Shown here piece by piece: positions 1 to 8,548 of a stretch of 64,000 bases of DNA; within the stretch, counting starts at the first letter, position 1; every line of letters starts with the position of its first letter. A model generated the notes under the pieces. It worked only from the letters and a program-made list of their open reading frames with translations, was not told where the DNA came from and made no database searches. The DNA lies in assembly GCF_900156055.1 (NCBI RefSeq), contig NZ_FTMQ01000002.1:496001-560000 (forward strand), written 5' to 3'. Source of the stretch: Rhizobium sp. RU33A (GTDB lineage: Bacteria > Pseudomonadota > Alphaproteobacteria > Rhizobiales > Rhizobiaceae). The position numbers and the translations under genes are program-made.

Positions 1-2
1 CG

Positions 3-920
3 GTCATGGTCGCCAATGCACTCCCGGGCGTTGATGCTGCCGATGCGCCCGTCCCGCAGGCCCGTCCTTCGCTTCGCCCGGCTGATAACAGTCTTGCCGT
101 TGCGCTTTATCAGCCGCCGCGCAATGCCGCAGAAGATGCCCTGCAGCAGGTCGCAAGTGGCGTGCCCACGCCGGCCAGCGCGCCGTCTGATGAATTTCCC
201 GATCTCGCCTCGGTGAACGTGCCCGTACCGACGCTTCTGAATGCGCGTCCTGGTGCTGGTCCGACCGAAGGCGTGATGACGGCCTCGATCGATCCGAGCT
301 CGGAAGCCATGCTTCTGGCTGAGGGAATGGCCGTACCGGTTCCGGCAGCCCGTCCGCAGGTCGCCGAGGCGCTGCTGGCCTCAGCCCAGGCGGAAGCCGA
401 AGCGGAAGTCGACGAAGTGGAACAAGCGATCCTGTCGCCGGAAGCTGCTGCAGCGCTTGAAGACAGCACTGTGCCGGAAATGGCCGCGCCGATCCCGTCG
501 AGCGCGCCCGCTCAGGCCGAACTTCGTGCCGCACCTGCACCGGCTGCAAAGCCCGTCGAGGTGGCCGCGATCCCGCCGCAACAGGAAGCCAGTGTCGAGT
601 CGACCACGCAATTTGGCGACATGTTCGATGCGCCGTCCGAACCTGTGGCGGATGCCGATGCGGCGCTGCCGAAGAAGGGCGGTCGTCCGGGACAGGAAGA
701 TGCAGAGCGCGCGCACATGGCCATGTATGGCGGCACCCAGCTGACCAAGAACATGATCGAGCAGTGGGCGCTGAATCAGGGCAAGTTTGAATCCGTCGCC
801 AAGCCGGTGAAAGCACCTCGCGTCGTGTCCCGTTCGCTCGTGGCACCCCCGACTGCTGTTCCGGACGGGTTCCGCCTCGATGCCACCACGGTCGATCCGA
901 GCCGCTTCGGCGCTCCCTGA
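3..920 (+). CDS. Ala/Pro-rich C-terminal part of an unidentified envelope-type protein (5' end outside window)
   Basis: The reading frame is open from the first bases of the window, so the gene probably begins upstream; the first ATG in view is at 6. The visible ~305 residues are low-complexity, rich in Ala, Pro, Glu and Val, with repeated PVPAARP-like stretches, and end in a short ordered-looking segment (AHMAMYGGTQLTKNMIEQWA, then a tail ending in SRFGAP). No catalytic motif is visible. Such tails occur as linkers or periplasmic extensions of cell-wall enzymes; a D-alanyl-D-alanine carboxypeptidase is one possibility from remembered rhizobial synteny next to gapR, but nothing in the sequence proves it. 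Followed by a hairpin terminator. Confidence 0.6.
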   Translation, partial: VMVANALPGVDAADAPVPQARPSLRPADNSLAVALYQPPRNAAEDALQQVASGVPTPASAPSDEFPDLASVNVPVPTLLNARPGAGPTEGVMTASIDPSSEAMLLAEGMAVPVPAARPQVAEALLASAQAEAEAEVDEVEQAILSPEAAAALEDSTVPEMAAPIPSSAPAQAELRAAPAPAAKPVEVAAIPPQQEASVESTTQFGDMFDAPSEPVADADAALPKKGGRPGQEDAERAHMAMYGGTQLTKNMIEQWALNQGKFESVAKPVKAPRVVSRSLVAPPTAVPDGFRLDATTVDPSRFGAP

Positions 921-952
921 TCTCCAGCTCTTCGCGATTGCAGACAAAAAGA

Positions 953-977
953 AACCCGCCGGATCGGCGGGTTTTTT
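953..977. terminator. Rho-independent terminator between converging genes
   Basis: AACCCGCCG (953-961) pairs with CGGCGGGTT (965-973), followed by a T run on the plus strand. On the minus strand the hairpin is followed by TCTTTTTG, so it can also serve gapR, which ends at 999. Confidence 0.85.
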
Positions 978-998
978 GTTGGTCACGATGCGCCTGCC

Positions 999-1265
999 TC
1001 AGCCTTCCGGCGGGCTCTCGATCATGCCGAGCGCGTGCAGGTAGGTGTCGAGGATCAGATCCTCTTCCATGCGCTCCTGGTCGTCCTTCTTGCGAAGCGC
1101 GATGACCTTCTTGAGGATCTTCGTGTCGAAGCCCATGGACTTGGCTTCGCCGTAGACATCCTTGATGTCGTCGGCGATGGTCTTCTTTTCTTCTTCCAGG
1201 CGCTCGATGCGTTCGACAAAGGCACGGAGCTGGTCGCGGGCGACGCCGTGAGCGGCATCAGACAT
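999..1265 (-). CDS. gapR: GapR-family nucleoid-associated protein (DUF2312)
   Basis: 88 residues, almost the whole length of the DUF2312 family. The protein is a helical coiled coil ([20 protein letters not shown]) followed by the conserved [18 protein letters not shown] block. GapR in Caulobacter is known to bind overtwisted AT-rich DNA ahead of replication forks and stimulate type II topoisomerases; here the function is taken from the family. The start is set at ATG 1265, which has AAGGAG eight nt upstream; a TTG two codons earlier would add Met-Pro but falls in the Shine-Dalgarno spacer. It is the last gene of a minus-strand group with DUF1244 and the amidohydrolase. Confidence 0.93.
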   Translation of the reverse strand: MSDAAHGVARDQLRAFVERIERLEEEKKTIADDIKDVYGEAKSMGFDTKILKKVIALRKKDDQERMEEDLILDTYLHALGMIESPPEG

Positions 1266-1370
1266 GGGCAATCTCCTTCATTGCGGGGATGGCATTCTCG
1301 GGATGGTTTTCGTGGCGTCCACGTGCCGCGAAGCAGCGTCCGCGTCAAGTCCCAAAGCTTGAGGGACGCG

Positions 1371-1676
1371 TCATTCCTTCGGGCGGTTCTCTTCGAAGGC
1401 TTGCTGCTGATCGGCGCTTGCCTCGCGCTGATTGAGCGACTTCCATTCGTCGTAGGGCATGCCGTAGACGATCTCGCGGCTTTCGTCCTTGGTGAGGTCG
1501 AGGCCACTTTCCTTGGCGGCGTCGAGATACCAGTTGGACAGACAGTTTCGGCAGAAGCCGGCAAGGTTCATGAGGTCGATGTTCTGGACGTCGGGACGAT
1601 TGCGCAGATGGGATACGAGCCGGCGAAAGGCGGCCGCTTCGAGTTCGGTCTGTTGGTCCTTGGTCGGGAGCGTCAT
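1371..1676 (-). CDS. DUF1244 family protein
   Basis: 101 residues matching the DUF1244 family in length and in the conserved central block LAGFCRNCLSNWYLDAA and the following REIVYGMPYDEWK. The two cysteines four residues apart (CRNC) are typical of the family and might bind metal, which is inference. No biochemical function is known to me. It starts 11 nt after the stop of the amidohydrolase gene, so the two are probably co-transcribed, and gapR follows about 105 nt later. Confidence 0.9.
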   Translation of the reverse strand: MTLPTKDQQTELEAAAFRRLVSHLRNRPDVQNIDLMNLAGFCRNCLSNWYLDAAKESGLDLTKDESREIVYGMPYDEWKSLNQREASADQQQAFEENRPKE

Positions 1677-1687
1677 GCTGTCCTCCT

Positions 1688-2497
1688 TCAGGGCGCGATG
1701 GGTTGGGCGGGGTAGGGTCCGGTGCGCGAGGCATGAATTTCATACTCGTGCAGCATCGGGTCGGCATTGAGGCGTTCGAAGATCGGCGCGAGGCGATCGG
1801 CCCAGGTGGAGACGCCGGCATCGTCGGCGATCAGATCCTGGCGCACTTCGAGAAGCGCATGCGGAATACCCGTGATCATGCAGTGACGATACATCGTGTC
1901 GCCCTTCAAGGCGCCATCATAGGGTTCGTTATCGCCGACGAGGACATCACCCGATGCCTCCAGACCTTCGATCAGTGGGCGCACGGCGCGGGCGTCGGTG
2001 TCCCAGAGGACTGCGGCGTGCCAGGGGCGGGGAACGCCCTTCCACGCTGGGGTATAGGAATGCAGAGAGAGAACGAGTGGGGCCTTGCCCGAGGCGTCCG
2101 CGACCTTGGCGATCACATCGGAGACCGCACGGTGGTAGGGCCGATGATAGGTCTCGATGCGATACTGCCATTCGTCTGTGGTGATCGGATGGTTGCCAGG
2201 CACGATGGCGCCGTCGGAGATGCGCATGATGATCGTCGGGTCATCCTCGCCGCGATTCGGATCGATCAGCAGACGGGAGAAGCGTGACATGACGGCGGGG
2301 ACGCCAAGGCGGGCAGCCAGCTGGCGCGTCAGCGGCTCGATGCCGATGTCATAGGCAATGTGACGGCCGAAGGCACTGTCCGGAAGGCCAAGCTTTCCGT
2401 AGGGCTCGGGCACGATGTTCGTCGCGTGGTCGGCGAGAAGCACCAGGCCGGCGTCAAAACGGCCATCCAGAATCTCGAAAACGGGGGAAACATTCAT
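1688..2497 (-). CDS. N-formylglutamate amidohydrolase family protein
   Basis: 269 residues with the family landmarks LLADHATNIVP near the N-terminus, DPNRGEDDPTII (about 87-98), LSLHSYTP (about 143-150) and a C-terminal LLEVRQDLI. Members hydrolyse N-formyl-L-glutamate in histidine degradation, but many rhizobial copies lie outside hut operons, as here, so the real substrate is open. It heads a minus-strand group with DUF1244 and gapR. The ATG at 2497 is the only reasonable start in front of the conserved N-terminus. Confidence 0.88.
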   Translation of the reverse strand: MNVSPVFEILDGRFDAGLVLLADHATNIVPEPYGKLGLPDSAFGRHIAYDIGIEPLTRQLAARLGVPAVMSRFSRLLIDPNRGEDDPTIIMRISDGAIVPGNHPITTDEWQYRIETYHRPYHRAVSDVIAKVADASGKAPLVLSLHSYTPAWKGVPRPWHAAVLWDTDARAVRPLIEGLEASGDVLVGDNEPYDGALKGDTMYRHCMITGIPHALLEVRQDLIADDAGVSTWADRLAPIFERLNADPMLHEYEIHASRTGPYPAQPIAP

Positions 2498-2682
2498 CAG
2501 TTTGAAGCCATCGTCTGGTACAAGTGCTTGATCGCATGGGGAATGGGGGAGCGCAAGCTTTCATGGCTGTCACGTTTGTGCCAAGATCGAACATATACGT
2601 TCTGAGACTGGCCAAAGGCAGAAAATATAATCGATTAGAGTTGCGTTGACATTCTCTGGTCAGCATCGCAAGAAGGCATCCC

Positions 2683-3189
2683 ATGCGCATTTTTGGAGTT
2701 CCGGCGGCAATCGTGCATCAACCGATCAGACAGACTTTCGACCGTGCTGCGGCACGTTTTCTGAAGCCCCTCCTGATCGCGGGTGCGCTGTTTTCGCCCA
2801 TGCTGGCAGCCTCTGCTGCCCATGCCGAGTTTCGTGTCTGCAACGGCACGCAGAACCTGGTCGGGGTCGCGGTCGGCTACCGGGCTGAAGAGGGCTGGAT
2901 CACGGAAGGTTGGTGGCAGGTCCCTGCCGGCACCTGTGCCACGCTCATCGAGGGCGAGCTCCAATCGCGCTATTATTATCTCTATGCTGAGGATGCCGCT
3001 CGCGGTGGTCGCTGGACCGGGGACATCAACATGTGTGTCGCCGAAAACGAGTTCAAAATCGTTGGTGTGAAGGACTGCTTCGCACGCGGCTATCAGCAGA
3101 TGGGATTCAAGGAATACGACACCGGCAGGCAGGGGAGCTGGATGGTCCAGCTGTCCGATACGTCGGGCACCCAGGAAAGCCAGAACTGA
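2683..3189 (+). CDS. DUF1036 secreted or membrane-anchored protein
   Basis: 168 residues. A hydrophobic stretch (about 28-46, ending SAAHA) is a probable signal peptide or N-terminal anchor, which would export the remainder. The mature part matches DUF1036: FRVCNGTQNLVGVAVGYR, EGWITEGWW and a set of paired cysteines (CNGT, GTCA, MCVA, DCFA) suggesting disulfides. GAAGG lies 6 nt upstream of ATG 2683. Its TGA overlaps the ATG of pyk by one base, so translation of the two is probably coupled. The function of the family is unknown. Confidence 0.9.
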   Translation: MRIFGVPAAIVHQPIRQTFDRAAARFLKPLLIAGALFSPMLAASAAHAEFRVCNGTQNLVGVAVGYRAEEGWITEGWWQVPAGTCATLIEGELQSRYYYLYAEDAARGGRWTGDINMCVAENEFKIVGVKDCFARGYQQMGFKEYDTGRQGSWMVQLSDTSGTQESQN

Positions 3190-4628
3190 TGAAGCGAAAC
3201 CGCAAAGTAAAGATCCTCGCCACGCTTGGTCCCGCCTCTTCCGATGAAGCGATGATCCGGAAGCTGCACGAAGCAGGGGCCGATCTTTTCCGCATCAACA
3301 TGAGCCATTCGAGCCATGAGATGCTGCGGACGCTCATTCAGCGCATTCGTAGCGTCGAGGCTGCCTGTGGTCGCCCGATCGGTATCCTTGCCGACCTGCA
3401 GGGTCCGAAGCTGCGTGTGGGCAAGTTTGCCGAAACGACCGTCGAGCTGAAGCCCGGCCAGACCTTCACGCTGGACAGCAACGAAGCGCCCGGTGATGCA
3501 AGCCGCGTCTACCTGCCGCATCCGGAAATTCTCGAATCGGTCAAAGTTGGTGACCGTTTGCTCATCGATGACGGCAAGCTGCACCTGAAGGCTGTCAAAT
3601 GCGACGGCAAGACGATCGTCACGGAAGTCGTTTCGGGCACGAAGATCTCTGACCGCAAGGGTGTGAGCCTGCCCGACACCATTCTCGCGACCGGTGTTCT
3701 CACCGACAAGGACCGCGCCGACCTGGATGCCGTGCTCGCCACCAATGATGTCGACTGGGTGGCACTTTCCTTCATTCAGCGCCCGGAAGATCTGGCGGAA
3801 GTTCGCAAGATTGCCAAGGGCCGCGTTGGCCTGATGTCGAAGATCGAGAAGCCGCAGGCAATCGAGCGCATCGACGAGATCATCGCGCTTTCCGACGCTC
3901 TGATGGTCGCCCGTGGTGACCTTGGCGTTGAAATGCCGCTCGAGCGCGTGCCCGGCATCCAGAAGCAGCTGATCCGCGCCTGCCGTCGCGAAGGCAAGCC
4001 GGTCGTCGTGGCCACCCAGATGCTGGAATCGATGATCACGGCCCCGGTTCCGACCCGCGCCGAAGTCTCTGACGTTGCGACCGCCGTCTTCGAAGGCGCC
4101 GACGCCATCATGCTTTCAGCCGAATCGGCTTCCGGCCAGTATCCGGTCGAGGCCGTCGCCACCATGGCGTCCATCGCCCACACGGTCGAGCGCGAGCCTC
4201 ACTATCCGGGCATCATCTATGCTCAGCGCGCCCAGCCGGAAGCGACCGGCGCCGATGCCATCTCGCTGGCTGCCCGCCAGATCGCCGAGACGCTGCGTCT
4301 GCAGGCGATCGTCTGCTACACCTCCTCGGGCAATACCGGTCTGCGCGCCTCGCGCGAGCGTCCCGAAGTGCCGATCATCGCGCTTTCGCCAGTTATCCAT
4401 ACCGCGCGTCGCCTCTCGGTCGTCTGGGGCCTGCACTGTGTCGTTTCCTCTGAGCCGACGGATCTCGACGACATGGTCAACCGCGCCTGCCGCATCGTCG
4501 TTGAAGAAGGTTTCGGCAAGCCGGGTGACCGGATCATCATGTCGGCCGGCGTGCCGCTTGGCACACCTGGTTCGACCAACATGCTGCGCATCGCCTATAT
4601 CGGTTCGGACGGTCAGTCGGGCGTCTGA
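3189..4628 (+). CDS. pyk: Pyruvate kinase
   Basis: 479 residues. It converts phosphoenolpyruvate and ADP to pyruvate and ATP, the last step of glycolysis. The N-terminus KVKILATLGPASSD and FRINMSH, the ADLQGPKLRVG block, the MSKIEKPQAIERIDEII motif with the catalytic lysine, and ARGDLGVEMPLERVP are all diagnostic, followed by the C-terminal allosteric domain (CYTSSGNTGLRASRERP). The open frame runs upstream to 3033, but the ATG at 3189 precedes the conserved N-terminus directly and overlaps the DUF1036 stop as TGATG. A strong hairpin terminator follows. Confidence 0.98.
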   Translation: MKRNRKVKILATLGPASSDEAMIRKLHEAGADLFRINMSHSSHEMLRTLIQRIRSVEAACGRPIGILADLQGPKLRVGKFAETTVELKPGQTFTLDSNEAPGDASRVYLPHPEILESVKVGDRLLIDDGKLHLKAVKCDGKTIVTEVVSGTKISDRKGVSLPDTILATGVLTDKDRADLDAVLATNDVDWVALSFIQRPEDLAEVRKIAKGRVGLMSKIEKPQAIERIDEIIALSDALMVARGDLGVEMPLERVPGIQKQLIRACRREGKPVVVATQMLESMITAPVPTRAEVSDVATAVFEGADAIMLSAESASGQYPVEAVATMASIAHTVEREPHYPGIIYAQRAQPEATGADAISLAARQIAETLRLQAIVCYTSSGNTGLRASRERPEVPIIALSPVIHTARRLSVVWGLHCVVSSEPTDLDDMVNRACRIVVEEGFGKPGDRIIMSAGVPLGTPGSTNMLRIAYIGSDGQSGV

Positions 4629-4651
4629 GCTCGACCGCATCCCTGATCTGG

Positions 4652-4677
4652 AAAAGCCGCCTTCGGGCGGCTTTTTT
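4652..4677. terminator. Rho-independent terminator of pyk
   Basis: A perfect ten-base stem (4652-4661 with 4666-4675) closed by a TTCG tetraloop and followed by T residues. It lies between pyk and the converging hydrolase gene and could act in both directions. Confidence 0.93.
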
Positions 4678-4685
4678 CATGCTCG

Positions 4686-5780
4686 CTATTGGCCAGCCTG
4701 GAGGGACGGCGCTGAGCCTGCCGGGACCACCCGGGTTGCCGCGAGACGTGGCTCCACGGCGCGCGCCATGGCCTGTAGATCGCGCTCTTTGCCCGCAATC
4801 GTCTCGATGCCTGCGATGGCGATCTCCGTCACGATATAGTCCGGCTTATGCCCGAGACCGGCAATCCAGACGAGTTCGGAGCCGGCGATGTCGCGTGCGA
4901 GGCCCTTCGAATGGATCTCCTCCAGCACGATCTCGTCGCTATCGCCGGTTATGACAACCGTCGGCTTGGTGATCTCGCGGTAGCGCGGGGCGAAGGTGCT
5001 CACATAGGCATGGAGGCCGGCGACATCCTTTGCGTTCGATCGGAAGGTTGAGGGGCGCAAGACGAGGGCCGGGCCGGTATCCTCGACATAGGTGGCCGGA
5101 CGCGGGTTGGGGGCGAAGACGTGGTCGGTCGCTGCCGCGATCCGCATCATCCCGGCATGCAGCGCCAGGGTGTGACAGAAGATCGGTCCGATCACCGGCG
5201 CAGAGGCGAGGTGGTAATACCAATCGACGCCGCCCGGCCAGGGATGCGTGGCGGCGGCCAGGAAGACGAGGCCCTCGACCTTGTCGGGATGCAGAACGCC
5301 GAAACTTGCGGTGATCGCGCCGCCGAAGGAATGGCCTACGATGATTGCCCGCCCGATGCCCTTTTTCTCCATCAGCCGCGCAATCGCTTTGGCCTGTCCG
5401 TCCGGCGTGTCGTTCTCCGGCCCGCCGCGCTCGGAATAGCCGTGACCCGGGCGATCGACGAATAGAAGCTCGGCGCGGCCGCGCAATGGCTCCAGGAAGG
5501 CGCCCGCCTGATCCCTGAGGTTGCCGGAGGCGCCATGGATGAACACGATTGGCGGCAGGTCGGCATCGGCGCCTGCGGGAATATGCAGGGCGTTCAGACG
5601 AAAGCCTCCGACATCAGTCAGCGCGCCGATATTCGGCGTCTTCGCCTCGATGGCGCTGGCACGAAGTTGCGTGGCGATGGCGAGCGCCGCGAGCACGGCG
5701 ATGAGGACGAGGAGGATGACGAGCAAAGCAAAACCGATACGGGGGAGGAGCAAGAGCGAAGCTTCCGGCAAGGACGACAT
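4686..5780 (-). CDS. Membrane-anchored alpha/beta hydrolase
   Basis: 364 residues. One hydrophobic segment (about 9-37) anchors the protein, then an alpha/beta-hydrolase fold: VFIHGASGN (oxyanion region), GHSFGG with the nucleophilic serine, ITGDSDEIV with the acid and LGHKPD with the catalytic histidine. The full triad is present, so it should be active on an ester, lactone or similar bond; the substrate cannot be read from sequence. It stands alone, converging on pyk and diverging from the toxin/antitoxin pair. Confidence 0.88.
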   Translation of the reverse strand: MSSLPEASLLLLPRIGFALLVILLVLIAVLAALAIATQLRASAIEAKTPNIGALTDVGGFRLNALHIPAGADADLPPIVFIHGASGNLRDQAGAFLEPLRGRAELLFVDRPGHGYSERGGPENDTPDGQAKAIARLMEKKGIGRAIIVGHSFGGAITASFGVLHPDKVEGLVFLAAATHPWPGGVDWYYHLASAPVIGPIFCHTLALHAGMMRIAAATDHVFAPNPRPATYVEDTGPALVLRPSTFRSNAKDVAGLHAYVSTFAPRYREITKPTVVITGDSDEIVLEEIHSKGLARDIAGSELVWIAGLGHKPDYIVTEIAIAGIETIAGKERDLQAMARAVEPRLAATRVVPAGSAPSLQAGQ

Positions 5781-5863
5781 CTGGACAAGATCGTGCGGCG
5801 GTGCCGTTCGTCAAGGTGACATTGATGCTGGGCGTCCTGGGTCGCCGCTCGAGTCTTGCGTGA

Positions 5864-5882
5864 TATACGGGATTTCCGTATA
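5864..5882. promoter_or_regulatory. Perfect inverted repeat upstream of the BrnT/antitoxin pair
   Basis: TATACGG (5864-5870) and CCGTATA (5876-5882) are exact inverted copies around a 5-nt spacer, ending 7 nt before the probable toxin ATG. Type II toxin-antitoxin operons usually repress themselves through such a site, so an operator bound by the downstream XRE-type antitoxin is the likely role (inference). Confidence 0.6.
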
Positions 5883-5889
5883 GTTGGGT

Positions 5890-6162
5890 ATGGCTGAACG
5901 GTTCGATCCCGAGAAGGACCAGATCAACAAAGCGAAGCATGGTGTTTCGCTGGCGTTTGGAGATCGCATTTTCGACGATCTCGATCATCTTGTTGTCCCG
6001 TCCATACGCGAACGCGACGGCGAGGAGAGATACAAGGTGATTGGGCTGGTGAAGGACAAGTTATTCACCGGAGTCTTCGTTTGGCGCGGACAGGAGCCGC
6101 GCTTCATCTCGGTCCGGAGAAGCAATCAAGGAGAAGAGCGTGCCTATCGTGATACCGGCTGA
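5890..6162 (+). CDS. brnT: BrnT-family toxin (ribonuclease)
   Basis: 90 residues, usual length for BrnT. The order of motifs fits the family: FDPEKDQINKAKHGVSL near the N-terminus, then IFDD, RDGEERYKVIG and a C-terminal RRSNQGEERAY. BrnT toxins are RelE-like ribonucleases that stop translation. ATG 5890 is preferred to TTG 5884; neither has a clear Shine-Dalgarno, and the operator-like palindrome abuts the start, so the transcript may have almost no leader. The antitoxin gene begins 23 nt before the toxin stop. Toxin-first order is normal for brnTA. Confidence 0.85.
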   Translation: MAERFDPEKDQINKAKHGVSLAFGDRIFDDLDHLVVPSIRERDGEERYKVIGLVKDKLFTGVFVWRGQEPRFISVRRSNQGEERAYRDTG

Positions 6163-6409
6163 TCCGAACGACAACGAGGACTTTGACGTCTCGGCGGAGG
6201 CGCTCGACCGTGCGCAGCGTTCGCGATTGATCCGTCGCACCCGCACGGCTCTTGGTTTGTCGCAAACGGAGTTCGCGTCTCGATTTCGCGTGCCTGTGGG
6301 TACGCTCCGCGACTGGGAGCAGGCGAGGGCAACGCCGCCTGATTTTGCGATCGCCTATGTGCGGGTGATTGGTGAACATCCCGATCTCGTGGCGAAGGTG
6401 GTCGCCTGA
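6140..6409 (+). CDS. XRE/HTH-type antitoxin partner of BrnT
   Basis: 89 residues from a GTG at 6140, which has AAGGAG six nt upstream. The first ~30 residues are acidic (IPADPNDNEDFDVSAEAL) and may wrap the toxin; residues ~34-75 form a helix-turn-helix of the XRE type (GLSQTEFASRFRVPVGTLRDWEQ). Classical BrnA antitoxins carry a ribbon-helix-helix domain; HTH-type partners of BrnT are a known variant in alphaproteobacteria. It overlaps the toxin gene by 23 nt, so the two are co-transcribed and probably translationally coupled. Confidence 0.83.
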   Translation: MPIVIPADPNDNEDFDVSAEALDRAQRSRLIRRTRTALGLSQTEFASRFRVPVGTLRDWEQARATPPDFAIAYVRVIGEHPDLVAKVVA

Positions 6410-6430
6410 GCGGATGTCGCTTCGGCTACC

Positions 6431-7066
6431 TCACGTCCGCTGGCCGGCCAGTTCCTCTGATAGCTTGGCGACGATCTCCTGGGCCTCGCGGTCGGCGGGG
6501 AAGACTTCGAGGTAGCGCTCCCAGGCCTTGAGTGCGGCATCCTTGCTGCCGCGTTCGGTGAGGATGCCCGCAAGGCCGGCGATGGCGCCGAAGTGTCGAG
6601 GCTCCAACTCCAGCACCTTTTCGATGTCAGAGACGGATTTCTTGTAGTTGCCCATGGTGAAATGCAGCGTGGCGCGCTGATTCCACGCGCCGACGAAATC
6701 GGGTTTCAGGATGATCGCCTGGTCGATGAAGTCGAGGGCGGCCGCGTTGCGTTTCTCGGCGGCGGCCTTGGCAGACCACTGCATCAGGAGGTTGACTGTC
6801 GGACTAGACGAGTCGCTCCAGGTCGCCATCGTGGAATTGGCGATCTGCCTGGCCGCCTGCGGATTGCGCTCTCGTTTCAGTTCGGCGAGTAGATCATCGA
6901 CGGTCTTCGGCTTGGCTGGTGGCCTCAGTGGGATCTGTTCGACAGGCATCTCAGTCGCCTGCGTGCCACCTTGCTCTTCAGGCGCCTGTGCGGCGACGCT
7001 CCCCGCGAAGAGCAGGGCGGGCAGAAGCGGGAGGGTGAGGGCGAGTCGCAAAGAAAAACGGCGCAT
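6431..7066 (-). CDS. Secreted tetratricopeptide-repeat protein
   Basis: 211 residues with a clear signal peptide (LRLALTLPLLPALLFAGSVAAQA, cut about residue 27), a proline-rich spacer, then TPR units of which FVGAWNQRATLHFTMGNYKKSVSDIEKVLELEP is the clearest. It should be a periplasmic scaffold. It is close in type to the small TPR proteins common in rhizobia, with no assigned pathway. It converges on the antitoxin gene with 21 nt between stops. Confidence 0.85.
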   Translation of the reverse strand: MRRFSLRLALTLPLLPALLFAGSVAAQAPEEQGGTQATEMPVEQIPLRPPAKPKTVDDLLAELKRERNPQAARQIANSTMATWSDSSSPTVNLLMQWSAKAAAEKRNAAALDFIDQAIILKPDFVGAWNQRATLHFTMGNYKKSVSDIEKVLELEPRHFGAIAGLAGILTERGSKDAALKAWERYLEVFPADREAQEIVAKLSEELAGQRT

Positions 7067-7179
7067 GAAGGGAAGGTAGTCCCTCAGCGCCGTCTTTCAA
7101 ACTCAAATTTCCGATATCAACACGCCGCATATGCAGCGGGCAGTCCGTCCGGCTCATGGGATCCTGAGATCCCGGGGCA

Positions 7180-7305
7180 TCAGCCCTGGCGAGCCTTGAA
7201 GCGCGGGTTCTGCTTGTTGATGATGTAGATACGGCCCTTGCGGCGAACCAGACGGTTGTCGCGATGACGGGCCTTAAGCGCTTTCAGCGAGTTCTTGATC
7301 TTCAT
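7180..7305 (-). CDS. rpmJ: Ribosomal protein bL36 (zinc-free type)
   Basis: 41 residues, beginning [18 protein letters not shown] and ending in FKARQG, the conserved core of bL36. The four zinc ligands of the classical form (Cys/Cys/Cys/His) are absent; positions of the CxxC pair are occupied by RHRDN, so this is the zinc-independent form, as is usual in alphaproteobacteria. It is a component of the large ribosomal subunit. It stands alone; purE-purK terminates upstream of it. Confidence 0.95.
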   Translation of the reverse strand: MKIKNSLKALKARHRDNRLVRRKGRIYIINKQNPRFKARQG

Positions 7306-7362
7306 TTTTCTGGTCCACAACGATTGTCGGGGAATGTGTCATTCACCCACTGTGTTCAAACA

Positions 7363-7387
7363 ATCAAAAGCGCGCCGCTGGGCGCGC
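7363..7387 (-). terminator. Rho-independent terminator of purE-purK
   Basis: On the minus strand GCGCGCC, a four-base loop and GGCGCGC (7370-7376 with 7381-7387 on the plus strand) are followed by TTTTGATTG. It sits between the purK stop at 7484 and the bL36 gene. Confidence 0.8.
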
Positions 7388-7483
7388 CCCTGAAGAGTTG
7401 GCGGCAATTAGCCCGAGGGAGGCCTTGATGTCAACATGTCCGGCGGAAAATGCGGGACACATCAGGCTAAAAAACCGGGAAAA

Positions 7484-8548
7484 TCAGTCGCGAAACGGCA
7501 GGATTTCGGTGACATGGCCCATCTTGCGACCGGGGCGAGCTTCCGTCTTACCGTAGAGATGGACGAGCACGTTCGGCTTTGCGAGCCAGGCGGGGACAGA
7601 ATCGATGTCGTCGCCGATCAGATTCGTCATCACGCAATCGGAGTGGCGAACGGTGTCACCGAGCGGCAGAGAGGCAACCGCACGGATGTGCTGCTCGAAC
7701 TGCGAGACGATGCAGGCAGCCTCCGTCCAGTGGCCGGAATTGTGCACGCGCGGGGCGATCTCGTTGGCAATCAGGCTGCCGTCTTCGAGCACGAAGAACT
7801 CCATGCCGACGACGCCGACATAGCCCAGGCCGTCGAGAAGCTTGGTTGCGGCCTCGCGGGCAGCCCTGGCCGTCTCAGGCACAATGGCCGCGGGCTGCGT
7901 CGAGGTGTGCAGGATGCCGTTACGGTGAACATTCTCGGTCGGGTCGTAGCAGCGGACTTCGCCATCAGTGCCGCGGGCGGCGATGATCGAGATCTCGCGG
8001 ACGAAGGGTACGAAGCTTTCGAGAATGAGCGGCACCGAGCCGAGTGCCTCATAACCGCCGCCTGAGCTGTCACCCTTGCGATAGACCTTCTGGCCCTTGC
8101 CATCGTAGCCGAGGCGGCGGGTCTTCAACACGCCTTCACCGCCGAAATCGGCGAGGGCTGCTTCGAGGTCGGCCTGGCTGTCCACGGCGTGGAAGCGGGC
8201 GGTCTCGATGCCGGATGTGTTGAGAAAACGTTTTTCCGTCACACGATCCTGGGCAACCTCAAGGGCTTTCGGCGGCGGATAGACCGGCACGCTGGCAGCC
8301 AGCGTCTCGGCGGCCGAAACGGGCACGTTTTCGAATTCGTAAGTGACGACGTCGCAGAGGCGGGCCAGTTCGGCCAGCGCTGCCGGATCGTCATAGGCTG
8401 CCGTGATCTGCTGGTTGGCCACCTGCTCAGCGGGGCTGTCGGCCTGCGGCTCGAGAATCACGGTGCGGAAATTCAGTCGGGCGGCGGACATGGCCAGCAT
8501 GCGGCCAAGCTGGCCGCCACCGATGATGCCGATGGTGCGGATGGTCAT
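7484..8548 (-). CDS. purK: N5-carboxyaminoimidazole ribonucleotide synthase
   Basis: 354 residues of the ATP-grasp family. It carboxylates AIR with bicarbonate and ATP to N5-CAIR in purine synthesis, feeding PurE. Landmarks: [14 protein letters not shown] at the N-terminus, [21 protein letters not shown] (ATP-binding), [10 protein letters not shown] and [14 protein letters not shown]. The ATG overlaps the purE stop by four bases, so the two form a coupled operon. Confidence 0.97.
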   Translation of the reverse strand: MTIRTIGIIGGGQLGRMLAMSAARLNFRTVILEPQADSPAEQVANQQITAAYDDPAALAELARLCDVVTYEFENVPVSAAETLAASVPVYPPPKALEVAQDRVTEKRFLNTSGIETARFHAVDSQADLEAALADFGGEGVLKTRRLGYDGKGQKVYRKGDSSGGGYEALGSVPLILESFVPFVREISIIAARGTDGEVRCYDPTENVHRNGILHTSTQPAAIVPETARAAREAATKLLDGLGYVGVVGMEFFVLEDGSLIANEIAPRVHNSGHWTEAACIVSQFEQHIRAVASLPLGDTVRHSDCVMTNLIGDDIDSVPAWLAKPNVLVHLYGKTEARPGRKMGHVTEILPFRD

